A stretch of DNA of 38,243 bases from a virus. The DNA lies in IMG/VR virus record IMGVR_UViG_3300007960_000007, positions 1 to 38,243 of that record, one strand, 5' to 3'. The notes beneath the pieces were generated by a model that saw only the letters and a program-made list of their open reading frames with translations, did no database searches and was not told the DNA's origin. Shown here piece after piece: positions 1 through 7,242 of the stretch; position 1 is the stretch's first letter, and each line of letters starts with the position of its first letter. A program made the position numbers and the translations under genes.

Positions 1-123
1 GCGTGTTTTTGTTGATACCAGGTTTTCATATTCCATTTGCCTCGAATACTGCAGCGGCAAACCCTCTAGGCGTTGCGCTGCGGATGTTCTTTGTTTTAAG
101 AGACTTACCGCCACACTTGCGCC
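1..123. repeat. Left copy of 123-bp direct terminal repeat
   Basis: Bases 1-123 are identical to 38121-38243, starting gcgtgtttttgttgatacca in both copies. This shows that the sequence closes on itself as a 38,120-bp circle. An exact repeat of this modest size is most simply the overlap left when a circular or circularly permuted phage genome is assembled. A real short terminal redundancy cannot be excluded from sequence alone. Confidence 0.97.
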
Positions 124-706
124 AGCCAGGGTTGTCTTTATGTAGCGGCTCTATTCGCCTTTTCTCTGGCTCAACAAAGCAATTGCCTGACCAGATACAG
201 GTGTTTTTGTTGTATAGGTCTCGCCCGGGGTAAACGTCTGGATAAACTGGGTGCTCGTCATCTTCTGCAAGGTATCCGGCATAATCGCAAGGGTGAAAGC
301 TAAAATCAGGCTTGCGATACAGGGTTGACAGTGCGCCGACAGGATTTTCAAACGCCCATGGGCAATTATAGACCTCGCCAACCATCCTAACTAAATCACA
401 CAACGCCATTGCATTTGCCTGAAAATCGGGGTTTTCGTTGCGTTTGCGCTCCCAGTGCTTGGCTCCGGCAACAGTAAGGTCTGTGCATTCAGGAAAGCCG
501 AACACGAAAGAAACGCCAGGGCCGGCTATCAAGCTAATCGCCTCTGCGCTTGTTGGGTGCAGCCACATGCCAACCTTTATATGCAGCCCGTCACGATTTA
601 CGCCTGGATCATGCTGACCATCAAAGCACCAGCATTCATATCCGGCTTTAATCCATGGTTTAGCCATCAGGCCTGTGTAGTCATACAGGAATATTGCCTT
701 TTTCAA
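26..706 (-). CDS. C5-cytosine methyltransferase-like protein
   Basis: 226 residues, probably a DNA-modifying enzyme of the C5-cytosine methyltransferase fold. An N-terminal block (residues 6-33, FLYDYTG...CFDGQHD) sits where the SAM-binding motif I lies. FPEC at 71-74 is in the place of the catalytic PC dipeptide, and ENP at 120-122 matches the ENV/ENP motif VI. The C-terminal RSATPRGFAAAVFEAN (209-224) resembles the end of small phage cytosine methyltransferase-like proteins. It is shorter than a full Dcm-type enzyme and has Pro-Glu-Cys instead of Pro-Cys, so activity is uncertain. Its ATG overlaps the helicase stop by 4 bp, so it is translated as part of the leftward operon. The next gene downstream (38015-38149) overlaps its stop across the circular junction. 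Confidence 0.72.
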   Translation of the reverse strand: MKKAIFLYDYTGLMAKPWIKAGYECWCFDGQHDPGVNRDGLHIKVGMWLHPTSAEAISLIAGPGVSFVFGFPECTDLTVAGAKHWERKRNENPDFQANAMALCDLVRMVGEVYNCPWAFENPVGALSTLYRKPDFSFHPCDYAGYLAEDDEHPVYPDVYPGRDLYNKNTCIWSGNCFVEPEKRRIEPLHKDNPGWRKCGGKSLKTKNIRSATPRGFAAAVFEANGI

Positions 707-2658
707 AACACCACCTCCCTAACCTCAAACCGCGTGAACCCATCACGAATTGATTTCTTGACCTTTACCGCCGCCGGTATCGCGTCCCAGCCTTCGCAGT
801 CATTAATTGACCGGATAAGCGCTGGTTCAGCCCCGTTGGCGCGTGCCAGTCGGTTGAATATCCAATGTTGTTTCTGGCTATGCCATCCGGTGACTGCGCC
901 AATCTCTGTCTTATAGACAACCTTAAGCGTTTGATTGCCGTTGGCGCTAATGTGCATGCTGTATTCGGCGCCAAGGCACGTCAACTGCCTAGTCTCGCCC
1001 TCTGCCATCACCGTGGCAGTGCTGGCGGTTTCCGTGAGTTTCTGGTTAGGGTCGACCAGCCGCTCCTTGCATTTGGTACAGTGTCGCGCCGCAATGTCGT
1101 TATCCTCGAAGCAGTGCGGGCAGGTCTTAAAGCTGAACCTATGTCCGCATGGCACTGACCGGCCTTCGATAACGTATGCCTCTGGATTCGAGCAGCGGCG
1201 GCTGTAATGCGCCGGAACCGGAATCTCCTTAAAGCCCATGACGCCAAACTCATCCTTCACTGACGGGTCTAGGACGCGCATTGTTAGCACTGAACCATCG
1301 TATTCAATTTCACCAAAGTCGCTGCCAAAGTTAACAGCGCGCTCAGTACCTGCTATGAGGAAATTTCCGTAGCGGTCGTTTTTTAAACCCGTATACATCG
1401 GGTCGTTGCGGCGCTTCTTCATCATCCGCGCATTGCATGACGGGCACGTTACCTCGATTTCCTCGCCTTCACCAGCGGCTTTGCGGGTCTTGATTTCTGG
1501 CGTGAAGATGTCGGATTGCAGTCCGTGGCGCTCGATGTTTTCGGCGAAGTCATGAATAAGCGCATACTCCTTGTTTGGGTCTAGCCTCAGTGAGCGGCCA
1601 ACAATCTGTTGGAATAGACTGGCGCTTTCAGTTGCCCTAAGTATTGCAAGGTAATCGACATGGCTCGAATCAAAGCCAGTACAAAGCACAGCCACGTTAA
1701 CTAGGAACAGCACACGCTTAGCCTTGAAGTCGGCAATAAGCTGCTCGCGCTCCTTCTTTTTTGTCTTGCCAGTAATGAGCGCCCATTGACCATCTGGCAG
1801 ATACTTAGTTATTTCCTCTGCGTGGCTGATTGTGGCGGCGAAAATCATTACCCCTTTGCGGTTAGCTTCGGCGGTTGTATGCAACACTTTTTTGATGATG
1901 CGCTCTGTTTTAGTGTTACCCTCGAATGCCGCCGATACTGATTTGCTTGAGAAGTTGCCGAACTTGTCCACCTCAAGGTGACTGGTGTCATAGCTTATTG
2001 ATGTTTCGCCAACTTCTGGCCGGGTTAGAAACCCAAGCTCTAGCAGCTCTGATGCCGTGATGTTGTAGACCAACCGCTCAAAGTATGGGTTGATTGCCTT
2101 ATCTTCATCATGGTGAACCACCTCATCGCCGGTTGCATCCATCGCATAAATATAACCGGTGCCCATGCGGTATGGGGTGGCCGTCAATCCAACGACTCGG
2201 ACGTTTTTATTTGGGGTAATTCCGCGCTCGGAATAATCGCGCACACCAGAAACAATATCCATGATTGTCTGGCTAATGCCGTGAGCCTCATCCAGTATGA
2301 TGGCTGATATTCCGAGTCTAGCTATCTTGTCTATCTGCTTAATTGCGCTCAATGGCGAGGCAAAAATCACCTGATGGCGCAGGCACTTTGACCCAGCACT
2401 GGCGCAAAAAAGGGATGCAGGATAACCATATGAAAGGTATTTTTCCAGGTTCTGGTCGCACAACTCCTTTGATGGCTGAATACACAGCACCCGCTTTTTA
2501 GGTGCCACTGATGCGAAGAATCGCGCAAGCTCTGACACGATTACAGACTTCCCGCTGCCAGTGGCTGCCGCTATCAGGCATGGACCAGTCTTGCGCTTAA
2601 CGTGGCTGATTACTGCGTTAATCGCTGCTTGCTGGTATGGTCTTGGTTTATAAATCAT
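703..2658 (-). CDS. DEAH-box superfamily 2 helicase
   Basis: 651 residues. The N-terminal two-thirds is an SF2 ATP-dependent helicase: Walker A AATGSGKS (31-38), DEAH box (123-126), TAT motif (159-161) and the arginine-finger motif QQIVGRSLRL (350-359). The C-terminal third has cysteine pairs typical of zinc ribbons (CPSC at 405-408, then CGH, CPHC and CTKC near 500-535), which probably bind nucleic acid. It resembles the SSL2/type III restriction-like helicases found in phage replication modules, so a role in unwinding or remodelling phage DNA is inferred. It lies between the probable ssDNA-binding protein upstream and the methyltransferase-like gene downstream. A terminator-like hairpin (2670-2693) lies just before its start. 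Confidence 0.9.
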   Translation of the reverse strand: MIYKPRPYQQAAINAVISHVKRKTGPCLIAAATGSGKSVIVSELARFFASVAPKKRVLCIQPSKELCDQNLEKYLSYGYPASLFCASAGSKCLRHQVIFASPLSAIKQIDKIARLGISAIILDEAHGISQTIMDIVSGVRDYSERGITPNKNVRVVGLTATPYRMGTGYIYAMDATGDEVVHHDEDKAINPYFERLVYNITASELLELGFLTRPEVGETSISYDTSHLEVDKFGNFSSKSVSAAFEGNTKTERIIKKVLHTTAEANRKGVMIFAATISHAEEITKYLPDGQWALITGKTKKKEREQLIADFKAKRVLFLVNVAVLCTGFDSSHVDYLAILRATESASLFQQIVGRSLRLDPNKEYALIHDFAENIERHGLQSDIFTPEIKTRKAAGEGEEIEVTCPSCNARMMKKRRNDPMYTGLKNDRYGNFLIAGTERAVNFGSDFGEIEYDGSVLTMRVLDPSVKDEFGVMGFKEIPVPAHYSRRCSNPEAYVIEGRSVPCGHRFSFKTCPHCFEDNDIAARHCTKCKERLVDPNQKLTETASTATVMAEGETRQLTCLGAEYSMHISANGNQTLKVVYKTEIGAVTGWHSQKQHWIFNRLARANGAEPALIRSINDCEGWDAIPAAVKVKKSIRDGFTRFEVREVVF

Positions 2659-2669
2659 TGCTCTATCCC

Positions 2670-2693
2670 AAGAAAAGCCCCATTGCTGGGGCT
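2670..2693 (-). terminator. Leftward terminator-like hairpin inside the early operon
   Basis: Read leftward, a 6-bp stem AGCCCC/GGGGCT with a 6-nt loop is followed by TTTTCTT. It lies between the ssDNA-binding-protein gene and the helicase gene, so it would make helicase transcription lower than that of the upstream gene. The T-tract is interrupted, so termination may be partial. Confidence 0.6.
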
Positions 2694-2703
2694 GTCGTTA
2701 TTA

Positions 2704-3264
2704 TCAGAAGTCCACTTCGTCATCCGCCAGTTGCTGCACTGGCGCTGCCTGCGCTGCCTGCTGTGCTGGCTTGATCATCTTTTCGCGCAGATAGCCAAAG
2801 CCGCGAATGAAGTTCCTTTCTTCCTGCGGGCGGTTTGTATCGATAATTTCGCCGGTTTTCAAGTCTGTATTGGACATATATACGCCAAACTTGGCGCGCG
2901 CCTCGGCCTTGCCAGTCCAGAACTCCTCGATGGTCTGCTCGTTAAGGTCGCATTTGGCGTAAGTCATTGGCAAGCCGGCCTGCACATCAAGAACCTGCAG
3001 GTTGCGCTTAGCTTCATCAATCTTGGCTGCGTCTTTATCCCAAAGTTTCGCGTTCCACTTGTATTTTTGGCCTTTAAACTCAGGACTGGTTACAATCACG
3101 TTAATAAAGCATGTGTTGATTGCCATCCCTTCCTCTACGCCATTAAAGCCGCCATACACTAGCACGTTAAGCTCTGTGCCTTCTGGGATAATTCGCTGAC
3201 TGCCATCGTAAAACCCATCAAACGCCAATTCATCATCAGTTGGTACGCGTGTAAAAAATGCCAT
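2704..3264 (-). CDS. Probable single-stranded DNA-binding protein
   Basis: 186 residues, first gene of the leftward early operon. The protein ends in an acidic tail with a terminal aromatic residue (LADDEVDF), preceded by a low-complexity Ala/Gln linker (PAQQAAQAAPVQQ). This layout, a folded N-terminal domain plus linker plus acidic tip, is that of bacterial SSB and T7 gp2.5-like proteins, where the tip recruits partners. No OB-fold can be proved by eye and I do not recognise the family. Its place as promoter-proximal gene upstream of a helicase and opposite the primase gene supports an ssDNA-binding role. The ATG is preceded by CGGAGC at a normal distance. Confidence 0.6.
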   Translation of the reverse strand: MAFFTRVPTDDELAFDGFYDGSQRIIPEGTELNVLVYGGFNGVEEGMAINTCFINVIVTSPEFKGQKYKWNAKLWDKDAAKIDEAKRNLQVLDVQAGLPMTYAKCDLNEQTIEEFWTGKAEARAKFGVYMSNTDLKTGEIIDTNRPQEERNFIRGFGYLREKMIKPAQQAAQAAPVQQLADDEVDF

Positions 3265-3308
3265 TGTTATTGCTCCGTTGTTATTGCCGATATTGGCGAG
3301 TGAGATGA

Positions 3309-3337
3309 AGCATAAATAAAAATATTTTACTTTGCAA
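3309..3337 (-). promoter_or_regulatory. Leftward early promoter
   Basis: Read leftward: -35 TTGCAA (3337-3332), a 17-bp spacer, and -10 TATGCT (3314-3309). It would drive the ssDNA-binding protein, helicase and methyltransferase-like operon with a leader of about 35 nt. The -35 hexamer TTGCAA is self-complementary and overlaps the spacer of the opposing promoter. Confidence 0.62.
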
Positions 3338-3353
3338 CAGGTTTTGTTATGCT
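3326..3353 (+). promoter_or_regulatory. Rightward early promoter, divergent
   Basis: -35 TTTACT (3326-3331), 16-bp spacer, -10 TATGCT (3348-3353). It drives the small regulator at 3382 and the primase operon. It overlaps the leftward promoter by 12 bp, so one bound protein could repress both. An imperfect dyad AACA-5-TGTT (3336-3348) lies between the two -10 boxes and is a candidate operator. Confidence 0.58.
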
Positions 3354-3381
3354 TGTCGAAACTGAACCAAGGGGAACCGAA

Positions 3382-3597
3382 ATGAAGCCTACTTTAGAAC
3401 AAAGAACAATCGAGCGCCTCAAGGCCGCAAAGCTGGCTGGCGTGAACATCAAGCGACTGTCGCGAGATAGCCAGGTATCCACTATTAAATTGCAGGTGCT
3501 GTCGTCTGAGAAGGACTACGGCCAAAAGCACAGGCTCAGCGATGAGCAGTGCGAACGAATAAACAACGCGCTGGATGCGCTTAAGGGGGCATTGTGA
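3382..3597 (+). CDS. Small putative DNA-binding regulator
   Basis: 71 residues, basic and helical. The segment around LAGVNIKRLSRDSQVSTIKL (about 17-36) reads like a helix-turn-helix (alanine/glycine turn, then a Ser/Gln-rich helix), and the C-terminal half is a charged helix. It is the first gene after the divergent promoters, the usual place of a Cro-like or Arc-like autoregulator. Family assignment is inference. An in-frame ATG at 3349 overlaps the -10 box, so I chose ATG 3382, which has AGGGGA 7 nt upstream. Its stop overlaps the GTG of the next gene. Confidence 0.6.
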   Translation: MKPTLEQRTIERLKAAKLAGVNIKRLSRDSQVSTIKLQVLSSEKDYGQKHRLSDEQCERINNALDALKGAL

Positions 3598-3920
3598 GTG
3601 AGGCGAAGTTTACTAAGGGGCCGTGGGAGGTTTTTACTGAGGACAGTTGGCATGGGCGGATTAATTATGATGAGGTTGTGATAGGTATGGATAGCTACAT
3701 AGAAGACCCATCAAACTACTATTGCAGCCATAAGATTGTTATTGATGGTGTAGAGACTAGCGACAAGGAGGGAATGGCCAACGCCCACCTAATCGCCGCA
3801 GCGCCTGAGATGTATGAATTGCTGAACTCGATTCACGAGTGGAGCATAATTCATGGCGAGATTGGTGTGTTTGATAAAGAAATAGATAACCTACTCGCCA
3901 AAGCCAGAGGAGAAAAATAA
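3594..3920 (+). CDS. Phage protein with ANAHLIAAAPEMYE motif
   Basis: 108 residues from a GTG start, with AGGGGG 5 nt upstream and the start codon overlapping the previous stop. The protein opens with KFTKGPWEV and carries MANAHLIAAAPEMYELL (about 62-78). That pairing is a recurrent signature of small phage early proteins of unknown function, and I recognise it only as such. It is soluble with no membrane segment or signal. It is cotranscribed with the regulator and the primase. Confidence 0.72.
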   Translation: MSEAKFTKGPWEVFTEDSWHGRINYDEVVIGMDSYIEDPSNYYCSHKIVIDGVETSDKEGMANAHLIAAAPEMYELLNSIHEWSIIHGEIGVFDKEIDNLLAKARGEK

Positions 3921-4090
3921 TGCACCGAGACAGAGCAGCAAGAGAGCGCGACTACGCCAACCGCCGATTTATTCCGGTGGCTGAAATCAAGGTCAGCGAA
4001 GAAGCGAAGGCAAGGGCGGCTGCGCGCGATAAGATTGAGCTGATAAAGCTTGCGCGTGAGATTGGTGTGAGCATTGACGAGATTTCATAA
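3920..4090 (+). CDS. Small basic hypothetical protein
   Basis: 56 residues, translationally coupled on both sides: its ATG shares a base with the upstream TAA and its TAA shares a base with the primase ATG (TAATG). The upstream GAGGAGA is a good ribosome binding site. The N-terminal half is Arg-rich (MHRDRAARERDYANRRF) and the C-terminal half is a charged helix ending GVSIDEIS. No known family. It may bind nucleic acid or simply couple primase translation. Confidence 0.7.
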   Translation: MHRDRAARERDYANRRFIPVAEIKVSEEAKARAAARDKIELIKLAREIGVSIDEIS

Positions 4091-6600
4091 TGAAATTCCC
4101 ACTAACCCTAAGTTGCGGCCACAGTGCCGCTTCTTTTTGCGATTGTGAGCGGACGCCAGTTTATGCCAGCACAGAATCGCCAATAGACAGAGCGCTTACT
4201 GACTGCCAAGGCCGCTGGCGGGACATATTGCACGGCTACGGGTGTCAGTTGCCATCTGGTCGCAATCATGGACCATGCCCACTGTGTGGTGGCAAGGACA
4301 GATTCCGGTTTGACGACAAGGACGGGCGAGGCACTTGGTTCTGCAATCACTGCGGCTCAGCTGGTGGTCTCAAGCTGCTGTCGCTTTACATCGGTAAGTC
4401 AACGCTGGATACCGCCAAGGAGCTGGTTAACGATGCGCCAGTGATGCCAGTACGCCGGACATTTACACCGGACGTGCGCCAGAAAAACACCGAGCAAGCC
4501 AAGAAAGGTGCAGCGACAATGCTGGCAGCAGCAATCAAGCGGCCACATCCATACATGGATAAAAAGGGTCTCGGTGGTGACTGGCTGGTCAACGGCGAGC
4601 GCATGGCGGCGCGTGATGGCTTTATCGAGATTGGCGAACTACTATTGGTTCCCGCTTATAAAAATGGAGAGCTAATCAACATGCAAAAAATAAAGGTCGA
4701 TGGCGAGAAGCGGCCAATCACTGGTGGCGATATGCAGGGGGTTTATCACCCCATCGAAGGCAAGACCAATATGATTGCCATTGTCGAGGGCTATGCTACC
4801 GGTGTAACCGTCAACAAATTGACAGGCGCAATGACGTATTGTGCATTTCAGACTGGCAACCTAGCGGCAGTGGCAAAGTATGTGCGCGAGCGGCACCAAA
4901 ACAGCAAGATTGTGTTTTTTGCTGACCACGATGAGCACGGCGCAGGCCAGAAATACGCCGAGGAAGCATCCGTGCCAGTAAACGGTATTGTCGCTCTGCC
5001 ACCAGAGATGGGTGACTGGGACGACTACCGTCAGAAGCACGGCGAGGAGCCATGCAAGCAGGCAATGCGCGATGCTATTCGTAAGGATGCTAAGCAACCA
5101 GAGCCACCCAAGCCAGAGCCACCTAAACCACCAAAAAAAGGCCTGCCACTGAATCTTGACGATTACGATATTGACTCGCCGCCAGGGCTCGCCGGTGAAA
5201 TCGTGGACTACATTCGTGACGGCGCAGTTAGGGTTATTGGCGGCGGCGCTTACGCGCTATCAGCCCTTCAATGCATGGCGATGGCTGGCGCAGGCATCAG
5301 GGGATTTAAGGGCGCAAAACTTAATTTAATCACGTTGACGCTTGGCGTGTCTGCTGGCGGCAAGGAATGGCCGCAAGCGGTGATAAAAGACCTTCTTAGC
5401 GCAAACGGAAAAACATTCTATGGCGATATCCGCTCTGATAAGGATGTGATTAGAACAGCCTTTTATGAGGGCGGCAGGTGCTTTTATGTGATTGACGAGG
5501 CCCAAAAAATACTTGGCAGCCAAACTGGTGGCAACAAGCATATGGCTAACGTAATGACCACCATGATGGAGTTGGCTACAACAAACCTTTTCAAGCTGTC
5601 CCAGCTCCATAGGGATGAGTTCATAGACAAACTTGAGAACGATAAGGCCAGGACAGAGAAGAAATTACAGGCCAAAGAGGACGCGCTGAAGGAAACCAAC
5701 CCTGACTTGGATGAGGGCAAAATCAAAGCCATTGAGATGGATATAAACCACCTAAAAGGAAGGGTTAAGGCCAGCGATGACAGGATTTACATGGCCCACA
5801 ATGGGATAACGAGGCCAGCGTTCAATCTAATGGCTTTCTCTACGCCTAAAAAGCTTGCTGATATTGTTGACGAGGACAGCATCGAATCCGGCTTCCTTGG
5901 GCGAGCACTTATCGCTGACAGCGGATTTGAGCGGGACGAGAACACAATCAATTTCGACTCGCCAGATGTGGTCGATAAGAAAGACCCCAGATTTGAATAC
6001 CTCAAGGCCCAAGTCGGCTTGATATGCCAGCTAGCGGAGGATGTGACTCATCTGGAATTTGGCGGGGTTAGCTTTGGCTTTGAGCCAACCCCAGAAGCGC
6101 TGGACGACCTGCGCGCCATCGCCCGCCACTATGACCAATACGAATACCGGAACCATGCCAGGGTTGGGGCTATCTATGCGCGGTTGCTGGAGCGTGTACT
6201 ATCCCTGTCGTCAATTATGGCGCTGGGCAATATCGTCAATGGCAAGGCCGTCATTGAGCGCGATTACGTGCGCTATGCGCTGCTGTTGACGCTGCAAAGC
6301 ATTGGGCACCTGGTCAGCAACCTGAAAGTGAACGAGGGTAGCACAGGCAACACTATGGAGGAAAAACTGGAGGCTGTTAAGGAGTGGGTGCTGAAACGGC
6401 TCAAGGTTGACAGCAAGGACAGCATGGCTGGCTGGCGGTATAAAGCAGCCATTAAAGGCCAGATTAAGCGAACCAAGTTCTATCAGGAGATACAAAAAGA
6501 GTGCGCCAAGCACGAGCAAGACGCATTTGAAAACGCCTTGGCGATGATTGGCAGCGTGATTGAGACGTCTGGCGACGGGAAACATCTAAGATTGAGGTAG
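4090..6600 (+). CDS. Primase-helicase (P4 alpha-type zinc ribbon, Toprim, ATPase)
   Basis: 836 residues, a multidomain replication protein. Residues 60-93 hold the phage P4 alpha-type primase zinc ribbon (CPLCGGKDRFRF...CNHCG). A short Cys/His patch precedes it (CGHSAASFCDC, 9-19). The Toprim domain shows IVEGYATG (231-238) and FFADHDEHGAG (276-286). A proline-rich linker (about 336-352) leads to a DUF3987-like helicase domain with a Walker A-like GVSAGGKE (419-426) and Walker B FYVIDEAQ (465-472). The Walker A lysine is followed by Glu where Ser/Thr is normal. A charged helix about 515-570 is probably a coiled coil. It likely primes and unwinds at the origin region just downstream. A terminator follows the stop. 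Confidence 0.88.
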   Translation: MKFPLTLSCGHSAASFCDCERTPVYASTESPIDRALTDCQGRWRDILHGYGCQLPSGRNHGPCPLCGGKDRFRFDDKDGRGTWFCNHCGSAGGLKLLSLYIGKSTLDTAKELVNDAPVMPVRRTFTPDVRQKNTEQAKKGAATMLAAAIKRPHPYMDKKGLGGDWLVNGERMAARDGFIEIGELLLVPAYKNGELINMQKIKVDGEKRPITGGDMQGVYHPIEGKTNMIAIVEGYATGVTVNKLTGAMTYCAFQTGNLAAVAKYVRERHQNSKIVFFADHDEHGAGQKYAEEASVPVNGIVALPPEMGDWDDYRQKHGEEPCKQAMRDAIRKDAKQPEPPKPEPPKPPKKGLPLNLDDYDIDSPPGLAGEIVDYIRDGAVRVIGGGAYALSALQCMAMAGAGIRGFKGAKLNLITLTLGVSAGGKEWPQAVIKDLLSANGKTFYGDIRSDKDVIRTAFYEGGRCFYVIDEAQKILGSQTGGNKHMANVMTTMMELATTNLFKLSQLHRDEFIDKLENDKARTEKKLQAKEDALKETNPDLDEGKIKAIEMDINHLKGRVKASDDRIYMAHNGITRPAFNLMAFSTPKKLADIVDEDSIESGFLGRALIADSGFERDENTINFDSPDVVDKKDPRFEYLKAQVGLICQLAEDVTHLEFGGVSFGFEPTPEALDDLRAIARHYDQYEYRNHARVGAIYARLLERVLSLSSIMALGNIVNGKAVIERDYVRYALLLTLQSIGHLVSNLKVNEGSTGNTMEEKLEAVKEWVLKRLKVDSKDSMAGWRYKAAIKGQIKRTKFYQEIQKECAKHEQDAFENALAMIGSVIETSGDGKHLRLR

Positions 6601-6630
6601 TTTTTGCTTGGAATTGTAACAAACAACCTG

Positions 6631-6660
6631 AAACCCGCTCCTGCAGCGGGTTTTGTTTTA
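6631..6660 (+). terminator. Intrinsic terminator after the primase operon
   Basis: Stem CCCGCT (6634-6639) and AGCGGG (6645-6650) with a 5-nt loop, followed by TTTTGTTTT. It ends the rightward operon that starts at 3353. Confidence 0.85.
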
Positions 6661-6901
6661 TCTCGTTCGAAAGCTGGAGAAAATAGTGAACTTATTTATT
6701 TACGAGGGCTTTGCGTGTTTAGGTGCTTGGTCGCAATGTAGTTAATGTGTTGGTGCGTCTGGTCTGCGAGCTTGTATGGCGAGATTGCGAGTGATTTTCG
6801 CCTATATTGGGGTTTTTCCGGTTTTTTGTGATTCCCTTATGTTCCCTTTTAAAAAAGAAAAATTAGAAAAATTATCTTTACTTACTTACTCCGTAAAACT
6901 A

Positions 6902-6953
6902 AACAACAAGCAAACCCACGCCCAGCAAGGGTTGTAGAGTTTGCGAGTTAGTC
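6902..6953 (+). repeat. Composite direct repeat, copy 1
   Basis: Unit order: AACAAC, then AAACCCACGCCCAGCAA (6912-6928), a 12-nt variable spacer, then TTGCGAGT (6941-6948), followed closely by GTCGC. The 17-mer and the 8-mer recur perfectly in copy 2, 79 bp downstream and with the same internal spacing. Confidence 0.9.
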
Positions 6954-6980
6954 GCAAGAACAAAATGCGTTGCATGCGTG

Positions 6981-7030
6981 AACAACGCAGAAACCCACGC
7001 CCAGCAATGAATTAGGACGTTGCGAGTCGC
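6981..7030 (+). repeat. Composite direct repeat, copy 2
   Basis: AACAAC (6981-6986), AAACCCACGCCCAGCAA (6991-7007), 12-nt spacer, TTGCGAGTCGC (7020-7030). The conserved blocks keep exactly the spacing of copy 1 while the spacers differ, which suggests binding sites for one protein rather than a fresh duplication. Confidence 0.9.
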
Positions 7031-7069
7031 CATCCGTATAAGAATTTGGGGTATTTTTGCTGGATGGAG

Positions 7070-7098
7070 TTGACATTTCCTGGGTGGATGGCGATACT
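7070..7098 (+). promoter_or_regulatory. Promoter of the recombination operon
   Basis: -35 TTGACA (7070-7075, perfect), 17-bp spacer, -10 GATACT (7093-7098). The expected start near 7105 gives a leader of about 138 nt before the gene at 7243. That leader holds a strong hairpin. Confidence 0.65.
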
Positions 7099-7118
7099 GT
7101 CCTTGTTGCGTAGGAGTA

Positions 7119-7208
7119 GTGTCCGAACCGACTGCAAGCCAGAAGCCCAAGACAACGGATGAAGTATTTAACCCCCTGTCAGGTGCCGCGATCCGAGGCC
7201 AACACTAA
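7119..7208 (+). CDS. Candidate 29-residue leader peptide
   Basis: A GTG-started reading frame of 29 residues (begins MSEPTASQKPKTTDEVF, ends IRGQH) with AGGAG immediately upstream, although the 2-nt spacing is short. It spans the 5' arm of the hairpin, and its TAA ends one base before the 3' arm begins. An alternative frame, ATG 7159 to TGA 7212 (17 residues, MKYLTPCQ...), covers the same stem but lacks a good ribosome site. Either could act as a leader peptide that keeps the hairpin open. It may also be non-coding. Confidence 0.35.
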   Translation: MSEPTASQKPKTTDEVFNPLSGAAIRGQH

Positions 7209-7229
7209 CTGACAGGGGGTTTTACTTTT
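7170..7229 (+). terminator. Attenuator-like hairpin in the leader
   Basis: A perfect 13-bp inverted repeat, AACCCCCTGTCAG (7170-7182) with CTGACAGGGGGTT (7209-7221), has a 26-nt loop and is followed by TTTACTTTT. It lies between the promoter and the first gene of the operon. It can act as an intrinsic terminator or attenuator, or as the 3' end of a small RNA of about 120 nt. Confidence 0.6.
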
Positions 7230-7242
7230 GGAGATACAAGCC

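Larger units (their letters stand above)
6661..7069. other. Non-coding region, candidate replication origin
   Basis: No convincing gene on either strand. It has an A/T-rich, purine-biased tract (about 6848-6900) next to repeated elements: TTGCGAGT at 6785-6792, 6941-6948 and 7020-7027, and a composite unit repeated with a 79-bp period (see repeat entries). Iteron-like repeats beside an A/T-rich stretch directly downstream of a primase-helicase gene is how several phage origins look, so origin function is inferred. Confidence 0.5.

Noticed and set aside
3382-3597. Lysogeny repressor
   Set aside because: The product is only 71 residues, lacks a cleavage or dimerisation domain, and there is no integrase or attachment site in the genome.
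6902-7030. CRISPR array
   Set aside because: Only two repeat units, composite in structure, and unequal parts; no cas genes in the window.
6899-7150. 83-codon minus-strand open frame over the repeat region
   Set aside because: No ribosome site, Cys/His/Trp-rich random composition, and it runs through the repeats and the promoter.
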